DNA from: Orbilia blumenaviensis
Lineage: Eukaryota > Ascomycota > Orbiliomycetes > Orbiliales > Orbiliaceae
DNA length: 64,000 nucleotides
NCBI GenBank assembly: GCA_036872755.1
Contig: JAVHNS010000007.1
Coordinates: 2,046,001-2,110,000 of the forward strand
Reading direction: 5' to 3'
Shown: positions 21,330 to 32,651 of the stretch, in pieces
Position numbering within the stretch: position 1 is the stretch's first letter
Layout of the letters: every line of letters begins with the position of its first letter
Position numbers and translations under genes: made by a program
Notes under the pieces: model-generated
Told to the model about the DNA's origin: nothing
Databases searched by the model: none
The model's input: the letters and a program-made list of their open reading frames with translations, nothing else

Positions 21330-23603
21330 TTACAACTTCATCCCAATAGCCTGGTGCACCTTCAAAGCCTGCCTGATGCTAAGATCTTCCATAATCTCCA
21401 GACTGCCACCGGGGATCATATAAGCCTTAACATCTCTGTACAGCCTCTCGACCTTAGCACCCTGTCCACCTCGAGTATACGCCAATCCACCGAAGATCTG
21501 AGCAGCCTCCCTGGCACAGAATTCAAAGGTAGTTGTAGCCTGAGCCTTCAAACCGGCGATGGCACCGCCAAGTCTCAACATGGACTCTGTTGTTCCCATC
21601 TTCTCACATTGGTAGACGGTGTTTTCCAGCCAATTGTGACACGCCTCGATTTGGCGGGCCATTTGGGCGAGTTTCATACGGATCACCTATGGATTTTATG
21701 ACGGTTAGTTTTTTTTTCTTAAAGTTCGCACCGGCTCTTATTCATAGGTGGCTATACTGGGATAAAGGGGGGGGGGGGGGGGGGGGGGGGGGTTTGTGAC
21801 ATACGGGATGTTCGACAAGATTCTTGCCGAAGGTCTTTCTCTTGTGAGCATACTTCATGCTCTCCTCGTACAGCACCCTGCTGAATCGATTGCACTGAAT
21901 GACAATTCCCAACCTCTCATGGTTGAAGTTCGTCATGATAACCTTGAATCCCTGATTCTCCTTTCCGATCAAATTCTCAACGGGGACCTTAACATCCTCA
22001 AATGTGATGTAAGTGGTTCCAGAGCTCCACACACCCTGGCAATCCATCTTCCTGACGCTAACACCAGGATGTGTCTTCTCGATAAGAAGGACAGAAACAC
22101 CACCCATACCCGGCCCACCGGTTCGAACAGCGGTGGTGAAGTAATCCGCCCAGATACCGTTGGTGATCCACTTCTTCTCACCGTTAACGATATAATGCTT
22201 CCCATCAGGCGTAAGCTTAGCCTCGCAGGTCAAGTTGGCAACATCACTACCAGCATCAGGCTCAGTAATCGCCAAACAGATCCTCTTATCACCATTCAAA
22301 AGACCCGGCAAGATCCTCTTCTTAACCTCGTCCTTTCCAAACCTGATAACCGGTGGGAGACCGATTCCATAACCTCCGATCTGGGACCACACGAACCCAC
22401 CGGATCCGGTACGGGAGAGCTCATCGGTAAGAATGAGTTCGTGGAAATGATCCCATTCCTCGGCGGGGACGGAGGCGACCCTACGGTCGGTGTATTCTAC
22501 TGGGTATTTCACACCGAGAAGACCGGCGAGGTATCCGCGCTCTCCCATGGTCTTGAAGACGGAATCCGGGACATGGCGGGCTTCATCCCATTCTGTGACG
22601 TACGGCTCAATGTCGTTTGTGATCCACTCACGAACCTCGGCGCGTAGAGCCGCGTGGCTGGCCTTGTAGTATGGGGAGTGGTAGGATTGGTACCAGCCCG
22701 GGTCACCGTATGGGATGAGATCGCCGAAGGTATCCATGACGGTAACGGCTGGTTCGGAAGAAGATGTGGAAGCGGAGGCGGAGGGTTTAGGAGCAGGAGT
22801 AGGAGCAGCAGCGACAACTGGCTTTGGCTCTTCCTTCTTGACTGGTGCGGCGGCAGGTGCTTTACCCTCGACGGATCCGACGCAGAACTTGGGCTTGTAT
22901 TTATCTAGAACGGAGTCCTTGTGGTACTTCTGGAACTGGACGGTTGCGTCTTTACCGGCTACACGCTCCAGGACTGTTTTACAATTTTTTTCAACCGTTA
23001 GCCCATGTTATCATATGCATATGCCTTTTTTTTTATATGTGTATTTGCATGTGTGACGCTGATATCACGACAGGTCTGTCATCATGATTGATTTTCCTGC
23101 CGAGGTTGTTCGGTAACGCATTGTGGGGAAGCTGAATCAAGGAAAACGGCCCACCCGCAAGCAAGCAACCACTCCCAAGATTGGGCATCCCATCCCCACC
23201 AACCCCGAAAGAAAAGGCGTTTCCTTTTTTAACGCGAATTCGAATCTTGGGGAGGACTGAGGGAGAGGGAGCTCCAGCTCCTAGATATTCCAGCCACTCG
23301 CGTGCCGACTAATTGTAACCCTCTCCCAAGAAACAAAAAACCGAGACCCGCGAATATGCGAAATCTCGGCGATATACACGCCAAACAAAAATGACCAACA
23401 AAAAAGAAGAAGAAAAAAAGAAGCAGAAGATGTGAATTGAGGGAGAAAGGGAGGGATTTTGGGGGAAAAAACATACTCTTCTTCCCACCGGGATGCTCGT
23501 TCTTAAAGGTGGTAAGATCGTAGACGTCGCCGTGGACTACGATGTATAAATCATCAGGCTTGTTGTGCGCCTTGACGTCGTCTAACGAGAATACTTTTGC
23601 CAT
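21330..23603 (-). CDS. Cytochrome b5 / acyl-CoA dehydrogenase fusion
   Basis: Three exons on the minus strand: 23477-23603, 21805-22973, 21330-21686; product 550 aa. Residues 1-80 form a cytochrome b5 heme domain: HPGG with heme ligand His37 and the second ligand His60 in FQKYHKD. An Ala/Pro/Ser linker (about 83-115) precedes an acyl-CoA dehydrogenase: N-terminal helices, the FAD/substrate motif AITEPDAGSDVANL, GEKKWITNG, HERLGIVIQCNRF, RKTFGKNLVEHPV and a C-terminal helix with FGGLAYTRGG. Near the end the family's usual EGT(x)EI catalytic segment reads IPGGSLEIMED, so the classical Glu is not at its normal place. The protein probably oxidises an acyl-CoA or related thioester, with the b5 domain as a possible electron partner. 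Intron 1 is 503 nt, long for this genome; intron 2 contains a 26-base G-run (C-run on the coding strand). Confidence 0.92.
21767..21792. repeat. G26 homopolymer in an intron
   Basis: Twenty-six consecutive G on the plus strand, inside the 118 nt second intron (21687-21804) of the acyl-CoA dehydrogenase gene, hence a C-run in the pre-mRNA. Confidence 0.9.
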
Positions 23604-25836
23604 TGTGACGGGTATTATTATTTATTATAACTTCGTAACGACAAAAAAAAAGAGGAAGATGTTTTATGGCGATTCTGGAGATGAGATGAGAAGAAAAAAA
23701 GAAGGATAGGAAAGAGGTTCTATGGATGGTAGAATAAGGTATAAATATATAAGAAAACTAGCTGAACGGGGCGGGAACCAACAAAGGCCTTCTGACGCTC
23801 CGGAAACGTTCAAGAATCTGCCCTTTTTTCTTCTGTTTCGAATGAGCTTGTTTTTTTTTATGCCGTGGAATGTTGGTAAAGTAGAGCAGAGCAGAGTAGA
23901 TCGAGAAGAAGAACAAGAAGAAAGAGAAGAGAAAAAAGAGACTCCGGGGTTATAAACAGGAGCTATAAGATTCCGTTATCACAAGCATGTGAAACTGTGG
24001 GGATACAAACCGGCAGGTCCTCGCTGGTGCTTAGTTAGTATGTAAGTAGGTAGGTACCTATCGACTTGCGGGCATGAATGATATGGGGGAAGGAAAAACA
24101 AGGGGATCAGTTAGGACAAACCGCGAGCGCCCAAGGTACCCAAGAGCATATGCGAAAAAACCAGGTTGGTTTTGGTCGCGCGGTTCGACCGAAATGATCT
24201 CACACTCTTTTGCTTTCGCATGCGAAAAAAAAGGTTTCGATGGGGTCACATGCGGGTCCGACCGACCTAACAAGCAGCTAGAAACTACATCATCATCAGT
24301 TATGGGAATGCAGGCTAACTAAGCCAGGGATGGGATGGCCTTAGGCTTGGAACCAAAGGAAAGAGGGAAACAAAAAAAGCCCTGAAGGAAAAACCACCCC
24401 CCAAAAAACCCCGGTCAGCAACGGCGCGGCATTTCCCCACACTTTCGGAGCTTTGGGGGGGCGTTTGCTTTTCATTGACTGCCCTTTGATTGGTTGGAGC
24501 GGTCAAAAGGTCCCTTGTCGACATGTTTGACATGTGAAAGCGTTCCCCTCGGTCCTCGGAGGAATCGCGAGGCATGGCATGATATCGATTGCAGGCAGCG
24601 GATTAATAGCCCCATGATACAAACGTACGTTTGCTACGATTTTGTTCTGTGAGGTTGTCTTGCGCGCGCCATAGAGAATCTGAGGAGACTCGAATTCGGC
24701 CGATAATCATTGCATATTGGGCCAGCATTGTCATATGCAACTGCATGCCGCTAAGAGTATAATATATTGACAATCGCTTAAGCTCGGAAGGAAGAAAGAG
24801 AAACAAAGCCATAGAATTCTAGAATTCAGATATATCGAGATCTGTGGGTTAAAAAATCAAGATTTTCGGCACAGAGAAGGAAAGAAAAGCTTATTTAGTA
24901 GGCTAAAACAATAAAAAAAAATTTTTGATTAAAAAAAAACGTAGCTCTTTAGTGCGTACGAGTGCGACCCGAAGGTCAACCCTCGATACCGATATCTACA
25001 TCCAGGTTTTCACAAGCTTTGTGCAGGTGTACCGCTGCCGTATCGATATCGATAGTTCTCGGGGTGCACGACATACGCGAAGCTAAGGAACTCTGCTTTC
25101 AGTAGAGAAACAAACCTTGGGGATGTATAGCCTCGAGCTCGGGCGGCCGTGAAACCTGGGTGTATACATATTATATACGGAGAATGCACATAATGATGAT
25201 ATAAACTAAATTTGACCCGTATCCGATCTCGAGTCCAGTCCCTAGACCTTGTGTTGCTTTGAGTATGATTTTGGGTACGGGATATATCTTTCGACAATTA
25301 ATCGCAAAGAGTAAAATACAGAAAATACAGCCACAGTTGGAGGGCATAAAGAGGTAAGAATATGCTAGAGATATACTCGGGTTGTGTATAAGAAGCACCC
25401 AAACAATTGACATCATATTGCTATATGCCTTCTACTTCGACCAGCCCAGCTACGAGGTGGGCGTTGCGGTTTGATCTGTTCGATGTCGGTAGGATACGTA
25501 TATATGCCAGCTAATGCCCAGGCCTAGATAGATAGTAGTACTCAATAGCTACTTCTATAGAGGCCATCTACCAGCTGTTAGCGGCCATAACTATGCCCTG
25601 AGATGGTATATAGTACAACGCGCGTAAGAGATGGTCTTTGTGATGAGCTTTTAGGATGAAATTTTCTACAGTTTATAAACACAACACGGCAAATCCAACG
25701 CTTAAATTTGTGAAGATAGTCGAAAATCAAGTATCTACCATTCCTGAGGTATTCATGACGGTATAACGGTAGCAAATTTGATGAACGGTTGGCTAGTAGC
25801 TTTATATTTTACAAATAATCGCCGGGTCGATATCAA
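23604..25836. other. Gene-poor intergenic region
   Basis: 2.2 kb with no supported gene. The part next to 23603 is the promoter/5' UTR of the b5-dehydrogenase gene, with purine-rich runs at 23890-23945. A-runs near 24910-24940. Short open frames (for example 24058-24273, 25010-25297) have no coding features. Confidence 0.6.
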
Positions 25837-25907
25837 GCGCTAGTGGTTTAGTGGTAAAATCCATCGTTGCCATCGATGGGCCCTGGGTTCGATTCCCAGC
25901 TAGCGCA
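25837..25907 (+). tRNA. tRNA-Gly (anticodon GCC)
   Basis: A 71 nt cloverleaf: acceptor stem GCGCTAG pairs with CTAGCGC, discriminator A at 25907; D arm around TGGTTTAGTGGTAA; anticodon stem CATCG/CGATG with loop TTGCCAT and anticodon GCC at 25869-25871; T arm CTGGG-TTCGATT-CCCAG containing the B box GGTTCGATTCC (25886-25896). There is no intron. A TTTT at about 25918 and longer T-runs from about 25945 can act as Pol III terminators. It stands alone in a gene-poor region. Confidence 0.97.
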
Positions 25908-27689
25908 AAACCCGCTGGTTTTCTGATCACTAAATCCAATTTCTCTTTTTTTTTGTCTCTTTTTTTTTGGATACTTATGTGGTCAACAGCGTCTGGGACC
26001 GAGACTAGATACTTATCATACTTTTGTATATATATTTTTTGTTTTTCACAAAAAATACTTTGGTTACGGGTACAGGATTGGAGTGATGATTGATATCAGC
26101 AGGGGTACTCGAGGACAAAGAATGGAGGGCGTCGTCAGCATTAAAAACACCTTACACCACAAGAATTACCTAGGTACTTAGGAGGGCGTATTCCCAGAAG
26201 GATAATACCCCGGAGCGCACAGACAATACCAGATATAACGTACATCACAGATAAGCTTTTGGTTTAATTATTGAGAATACATTGATAACCCCTAGACCTG
26301 ACGGATGCGCGCGCAGGCTTGTCGACTACTACAAACCCGTATATAAACCGTCAAAAAAAAAAAAAAACAGAAATAATGAATATATAAAACCGAGAGAAAA
26401 GATTGGTGGAAACTAAGTAGGTAGGTATCCCCCAAGCCAAACCAATCACTGCTTCCTTTCTTCATTTACGCCCCCCCCTCCCACTTCAGTAGCATCTGAA
26501 CAAGCCCCCCGTAGAGTGGCTAAGACAGAGAAAGCGTTTTATATATCACAAAAGCAGTATATGTGTATTATATTCGATCACAAACCTTCCAATCAATACA
26601 CTAACATCCCGATTGACAATCTGCAAAAAAACTTTCGCGAAAACCCAAAATGCATCCAACTGAACACACACCCATCTCGTGTTTCCAAATGGCCTGTACA
26701 CCGCCCCAAAACTTTCTATCCTTGTTTGTATAAATATTTAAATGTATACACTCGTGGCCGGCTAGTACTATAGTCTCCTGAGCCAGACTATGTATGTATT
26801 ACACTACCTCACCAACTTGAAAAACTGGTACTTCCAATTATTAAGCTAGAGATCAGAAGCCTGGGGGCTGGTGTACGCCGTGTGAAAGAAGGGTTCGAAG
26901 AAGTGACGTTAGACCAACTAACTAAAAGAGAAGGTAGGCTGGTTCTAAAAGTTTCTTAGTAGATATACTGTTTGTTATCAACCTGAATGTTAGGGTACGA
27001 TGGCACGAGGAGGATAAAACCAGCATGTCGCGTATGCAGGAAGACGGGTAATATCATAATACCAAACTTTGCAAGCATCAGCGGTACATATGGTATCTAT
27101 ATATATAAATGCACTTAATGTTACGAGACTGATACCGCGAACCAATTGTGAGTTTTGGTCAGGCCGGCAAAATAGTCTATAAAACGTCCATACGGATCCT
27201 TCTGTTCCAGAATATTAACCGTTCCTAGAACAGCGTTTAGAAGTTAGGTATGTACCAAGATTAATCCAAGTAATTGCGAAAGGTCCCTGGTGCTTGGCTT
27301 GTGATACCACATGCAAAGATGCACGCAGGGACTGGCAGGGACTAGACTTTACATAAATGTGTTAATATACGTCGACAACACGCGCACGCCTGCCGCACTA
27401 GGCCAAGCGCAAGCTGAAGTCTATTTCAGCCTCACGATGGCATTAGCACTGATAACGCTGTATCGATACCATCGCCAAGTCTTTGTTTGCGACCATTACA
27501 TAAGAAGGACCTTTTTGGGTTCGAGTCTGCGGCTGGTTTCAGAATCTAGAGATAGTGAGCGATAGTCAAAAGGGTGCCCATTTCTGTTTTCCCGAATTCA
27601 CAGCGAGAATCTCTCTCCAAAATCCTACGTTTGTTATATTTACTAGATAGTTTGATACTCGCAAATTCGGATATATAAATCAATCAACC
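25908..27689. other. Gene-poor intergenic region
   Basis: 1.78 kb between the tRNA and the next gene, with T-runs (Pol III termination) at the left. Open frames at 26516-26773 and 27311-27565 show no domain or coding composition. No further tRNA found. Confidence 0.6.
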
Positions 27690-28703
27690 ATGGCGGGAAT
27701 GTGCAGGGACTGCTTCAAAGGCACTATCCACGAGGGAGAAACGAAGGGTCATATCACTAAAATCCATGGCTTCGGTACGTAACTCTCTCTACCCCGCAGC
27801 TACTTTCAGAAGTAGCTTATACCCACTATAATTATACATAATTCCCGTAACTATACTTTTATATAAAGTACTAACCACAAATTTAAATATAAAAACAAAA
27901 CAGATACATATGTCTCGCACCCAACCAGCCCCTCAGAAACCTCACCCGCAATCCTAGTCCTAATCCCCGACGGGCTAGGCTGGGCCTCCCCTAACCTACG
28001 CCTGACCGCCGACCGCTATGCCGCGCGCACAGGTTGCACCGTCTACATTCCCGATTTCATGGACGGCCGCCCCCTCCCGCTCTGGGTAGCCGACCTCCCA
28101 ATGGACGACATCCTCGGCAACTGGTCAACCCCCAAACAACTCCTCCTAAAACCCTACTATTTATTCTGGGTCCTCTACGCCTTGATCCCGTTTAATCTAA
28201 CAAACGGGTTTCGGAAGAGTTATAAACGGGTTTATAAATTCTTTACCGCGCTTAGAAAGAATGAAGGGAATGGGAAGTTAGTTGGTGTTGCTGGGTTTTG
28301 CTGGGGTGGGAAACACGCTTTTACGTTAGGTGCGGGGAAGGACGTTGATAGCGGTGAGTACCTTATCGACTTTGCATATACAGGACATCCATCGGGGGTA
28401 GACGTCCCACAGGATATCGAAGCGTTACAAACTCCCATAAGTGTTGCGATGGGTACAGAGGACTTTTTAAATACCGTTGAGTTTTCAAAGAAGATGAAGG
28501 AAGGACTGGAGAAGCATGAGGCTAAGGGTGGAAGGGCGGGAGGGAGCGAGTTTGTATTTTATGAAGGTGGGAATCATGGGTTTGCCTGTAGAGCGGATTT
28601 GACGAATGAGAGGTTGAAGGAGTGTGCTGATGCTGCGGAGGATCAGTTTGTGAGGTGGGTGGAGAGGATGGTGCAGAAGTTGAGTACTGGTACTAGTTCG
28701 TAG
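27690..28703 (+). CDS. Dienelactone hydrolase family protein
   Basis: Exons 27690-27774 and 27904-28703, intron 129 nt (GTACGT...AACAG), product 294 aa. Exon 1 starts with CAACCATGG context and encodes MAGMCRDCFKGTIHEGETKG, the Cys-containing start common in fungal members of this family. Catalytic triad candidates: Cys161 in GFCWGGK (the nucleophile elbow with Cys instead of Ser), Asp215 in MGTEDF, His253 in GGNHGFA. The family hydrolyses dienelactone and similar small carboxylic esters or lactones; in fungi the physiological substrate is usually unknown. No signal peptide, so it is probably cytosolic. It converges with the next gene with only 130 bp between stop codons. Confidence 0.92.
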
Positions 28704-28833
28704 GCTATTTATCTGCCTAACTACTAGGTAGGTAGATACCATATAAACTCCTAGTCTTGTAGTATATGCTAGGGTACCTAATACAGTATACCGTATTATA
28801 CACATCCAGTCAATTGCTATTATAAATGTGTCA

Positions 28834-29992
28834 CTACCACGTCCCAGCAGGATCCTTCTTCCCCTTCCCCTTCTTCTTCTCCCTCTTCGGCGGCTCCACA
28901 TAAGGCTCATAAATCCTCACCATCCCAATAAACCCATGACACTCCCACAAAGCCGCCATAACCTCCTTCAACTCCGCCGCCCTCGTCTCAAGATACGCCT
29001 GCAACTCCCTCTGATCATTATAAAAATCCACATCCAGTCCTCCCCCAAAAGTATACTGTCCATTGATCTCAAACCAAATATTTACATACTGCTGCAGCAC
29101 ATCCTGAACATTACTACTCAAAGCCCTCATCCGGTCCATAAACTGATCAAAAAACTCCATGTTTAAATCCTCAGTCTGTTGTGCAGGATTATACCTCGCC
29201 GCGAACAACCACTGTATCAAACTTCTATAATTCGTAAGCTCCACCCCCTGGTTATCCACATACCTCGCAAACTTCTCAAGTAAGGGGAATATCTCCGCCG
29301 GTTTGGTATCAGAATACATTTCTGGAGCGGGATCATCTGGATTCCAGAAGTCTTGGGGAATAGGAACTAGTTGGTTTGAGAAGTCTGGTAGGACGGGTGT
29401 GTGCGGGAGTTCGGCTATGTAGCCGCTGTAGGACATTAATGCTGATGCGGCGGCTTTGGCTCGGGTTGGGTCGGTGAAGCCGTATTGGGAAAGGGTTGAA
29501 GGGTTGGCTTGGGAGAGGGTTGTGGCGGCGATTTTTAGCTTTGTGGTGAAGCGGTCTACGATCGTGGGGAGGGTTTGACCGCCGGTGCCGGTGCTTTTTT
29601 AACAAATATTACTTCTGTAAGCTGCCCTGGACTGTATATAGCGGTATATTATGGGTGTATATATATTGGGGGGCTTACTTGCTCAGCACACCCGTCACAA
29701 GCTCTCCAAGCGCGGTTCCTAAATCCGTAAACGCGGATTTTGTACCCTGCTGCTCGACGAGTTTGTCGTAGACGTCTTTGGGGACGTTTGCTATTCCATA
29801 TCTATTTAAATAGATGCGTTAGCTTCTAGTACGTATATATATATATGTGTGTGTGTGTGTGTGGTAGGGCCTTTACAACCACGGCAATGGCTTGTATCAA
29901 GGATATCGATATATAACTTACACGGGGTGAACAATTGCAAGCTGGCCGACGAGGCCTATGAACAGGTATCTTCCCGTCACTGGGAGTCTCAT
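28834..29992 (-). CDS. Secreted protein of unknown function
   Basis: Three exons on the minus strand: 29922-29992, 29679-29801, 28834-29593, joined in frame with GTAAGT and GTAAGC donors and ATAG/AAAAAG acceptors; product 317 aa. The short first exon encodes MRLPVTGRYLFIGLVGQLAI, a convincing signal peptide, so the protein is probably secreted. The mature part is largely helical in appearance: EQQGTKSAFTDLGTALGEL, KAAASALMSYSGYIAELP, LEKFARYVDNQG, RMRALSSNVQDVLQQYV and a Glu/Ala-rich helix. It has a single Cys near the end and a strongly basic tail (about PKREKKKGKGKK). I do not recognise the family. The Met at 29436, which gives a 200 aa frame, is internal. It converges tightly with the dienelactone hydrolase gene. 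Confidence 0.75.
29834..29863. repeat. (TA)n(TG)n microsatellite in an intron
   Basis: TA dinucleotides followed by TG dinucleotides to 29863, within intron 1 (29802-29921) of the minus-strand secreted protein gene. Confidence 0.8.
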
Positions 29993-31084
29993 GTTTCTTT
30001 TCTAATGCCGATACGTTTCAATGTATGTTTTTAATGATATTAGTCCAAAAGCTAGAAAACCATACATAAAAAATGTTTATCAGAAGCCTATAGCCTAGAC
30101 ATGGAATATCATTTTCACGTTTCTTCCTAGGCATGGCAGTACGAGGAGGCTACCCGGCCGCCCTCGTGGGCCTGGAAACTCTAGAAGAATACGAAAATCG
30201 AGATAACGTGCGTATGAGAGGGATCTTTACTTTTCGAATCAACAGACTTCGCTTTACCCTCCAACAATTGGTAGAGTAACCAATGGCCTCAAAAGATCTC
30301 ATCTACAAAAATATGTATTCAAGTCTCGAGTTCTGTCGATATATGCCCTCTTTGTTGTATTTTTTAATAGGATAAATGTGTTGTAGAGGCATTGGTCTGA
30401 TGTCTGTTACTCGGTATGGATTTATGAAACTACAGTTGGTCTGGGAATAACATAAATGCATTATCAAGTACGAAAATCCGTAGGAAATACTCCTAATTGG
30501 ACTTGTTTACCAGCATTGCAATATTTTTTCGTCTCTTTCTTCTTGATTTAACATTAGTAGTATTGGATATATATCCGTCTAGGAGTGGATTGCATAGCAA
30601 GGCTATTATTATCGACACCATCTCATATGACAAAGACCGCCCTGATTATGATATGAAAGTGAAAGTAAAATAACATAACCATGCATACGCCCAGCGGCAC
30701 CACTTAGAACATGCAGTATATGATATAGCCTGAATTAACACTGCATTTTCCCAACCAAAATTGTCCAATCGACCGACCCAAGACTTCTTGCCTATCAACT
30801 ATAGCCCCACCTTCCCCAGGTATTACACCATATATCAGTAGTGGGGGGGGGGAGCACTCGGCGTCACATGAAGTCGACCAGGGTAGGTTTTTCGATACCA
30901 GAGTTGATCAATTCGAGTTAGATTTGGGTCGAGTCGGGGTTCGGGCAAATAGGCGGCTGGGCCGTGGATAGCGATTCAACAAATTTCTATGCCAGTCTGT
31001 TGTTGGCATCGAAAAAGGTCCAACGTGTATATAGAAACCCAAAAATGCGAATATAACTCCGTAGTGTAAAACGGGAAGAAATGA
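29993..31084. other. Intergenic region with an orphan exon-like patch
   Basis: No complete gene is supported. One GC-rich, exon-like patch at 30131-30207 (AG before, GTGCGT after) is open for 25 codons but cannot be joined to anything. The rest is AT-rich; a G-run lies at about 30842-30851. Confidence 0.5.
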
Positions 31085-31092
31085 TATATAAA
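31085..31092 (+). promoter_or_regulatory. Candidate TATA box of the mpaB-like gene
   Basis: TATATAAA about 100 bp upstream of the ATG at 31193. It supports that ATG as the start, since the frame upstream of 31193 contains no earlier in-frame ATG, only a GTG at 31094. Confidence 0.4.
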
Positions 31093-31192
31093 AGTGATTG
31101 TGGAGATTAAGACAATCTTTTGTTTTGCATTTTCTCTGTTTTTTGCTTTCGTTTTGCTAATAATTGGGGGTTTTTTTGAGACGAAGAATGCA

Positions 31193-32651
31193 ATGCTGCC
31201 GACCTATTATTTTACTTGTGGGATTGCGTTCGTAGCATACCTGCTTATCGTGCGATTCTTCCGGTATCGACGCAGAGATGAAGTCGTTGCGAAGTATAAT
31301 AGGAAGGGGAAGCCATTGGCTGATATGACGGTTGAAGAAGCACATGAGATTATGACTGTGCTCCAGGAGCTTGAGTTTCCTTATGCCTTTCAGAAAGCGA
31401 GGACGGTGTCATTGTTGAAAGTATGCTTCTCTTCTCCTTCTTTTCTACATCAAACCCTTCGCATCTATGAAGCATAAGATGGTTACAAAAAGGATATAAT
31501 ACTTATTATACACAGGCCGGCGGCATCCCAACCATGTCCAAACTCTTCGCCGTCACGGGCCAAAACACCAGACGCAACGCCGGTAAACGCGCCGTCGACA
31601 CCGAAATCCTTCTTCGTGAGGTCCACCATAACTCCAGGGATTCAGAACGGTATCTTAAAGCTGTGTCTCGGATGAATTATCTCCATGCAAGGTATCGTAA
31701 GGCCGGGAAGATACTTGATGATGATATGTTACACACGCTTGGTTCTGGAGTTGTGGAGGCGTTTAGGATTGTAGAGGGTGAGGAGTGGAGGGGGTTGAGT
31801 GAGGTTGAGAGATGTGCGGTTGGGGTGTTTCATTGGGCGCTTGGTGAGGATTTGGGGATTCCGTGGGGTTCCTTGTCTTCTTCTTCCTCTTCCAATTCTT
31901 CTCCTTCCTTAGGTAAAGAAGGTGTGGGTTGGAAGGATGGAGCGCATTTTGCAGCAGAGTTGAGGGAGTGGACGGTTGGATATGAAGCAAGAGTTGCGAG
32001 GTTCACGGCTACGAATGATCAGTATGTGAGAGTTTATGTTGACTCTGCGGTTTCGGCGCTGCCACGGGTTTTTACGACTCTACTAAGAAAGATGGTGGCG
32101 GGAGAGCTGGATGAGGTCATGAGAGCTACTCTGGGGTATGTTTATACTCTCACACTTACACGAATATGATATGATTATTATATTATACCGTGTACTTACG
32201 AAAGACTTTTGCTTCATAAAGCCTCGAGAAACCAGGCATCCTCCTCCGCATCATAATCTCAATCTCCAAAACCATCCGCAAGCTTTTACTCCGCCATCTC
32301 TCCCTCCCCCGTCCCCACTTCCTCGCCGTAAAGGCCCTCCACTCAACCCCAAACCCGCAAACCGGACTCTACAACTTCTTCCGCACAAGTCTACAACCAT
32401 GGTACGTCAGGAAGGATTTCTGGTCAACATGGGGTCCGGGTGCTTTATTTGTTAAAATGATGGGTGGGAGGTTAGCTGGGTCCGGTGGAGACAGGTTTTA
32501 TCCGCAGGGGTATGATTTGATGACGATTGGGCCGAAGCCGCAGGAGGGGAAGGGGAAGGAGGATATGGTTGCTACGATGGAGTTTTTGAGGGCTAGGAAT
32601 ATGGAGGGGTGTCCCTTTCAAAAGGGGTTTGGGGAGAAGAGACAGATGTAG
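31193..32651 (+). CDS. mpaB/DUF2236-like membrane oxygenase
   Basis: Three exons: 31193-31420, 31516-32135, 32222-32651; product 425 aa. The frame extends upstream to 31094 but begins there with GTG; the ATG at 31193 is the first in-frame Met. The N-terminus LPTYYFTCGIAFVAYLLIV is a membrane anchor followed by RFFRYRRR, consistent with an ER-bound type. The catalytic region contains the family's AGGIPTMSKLF and REVHHNSRDSERYL, and RMNYLHARYRKAG followed by DDDMLHTLG; a TLGLEKPG segment spans the second splice. The family (mpaB/mpaB', related to latex-clearing protein, DUF2236) cleaves or oxidises isoprenoid chains, as in mycophenolic acid synthesis. No secondary metabolite cluster surrounds it here, so the substrate is open. 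Intron 2 has a relatively weak acceptor (CATAAAG). Confidence 0.85.

Noticed and set aside
27510..27530. GGGTTCGAGTC, a tRNA B-box-like match
   Set aside because: No A box at the right distance and no cloverleaf.
31094..31192. Frame upstream of the mpaB-like start, beginning at 31094
   Set aside because: The first codon is GTG, not ATG, and a TATA-like element lies right beside it; the ATG at 31193 begins a good membrane anchor.
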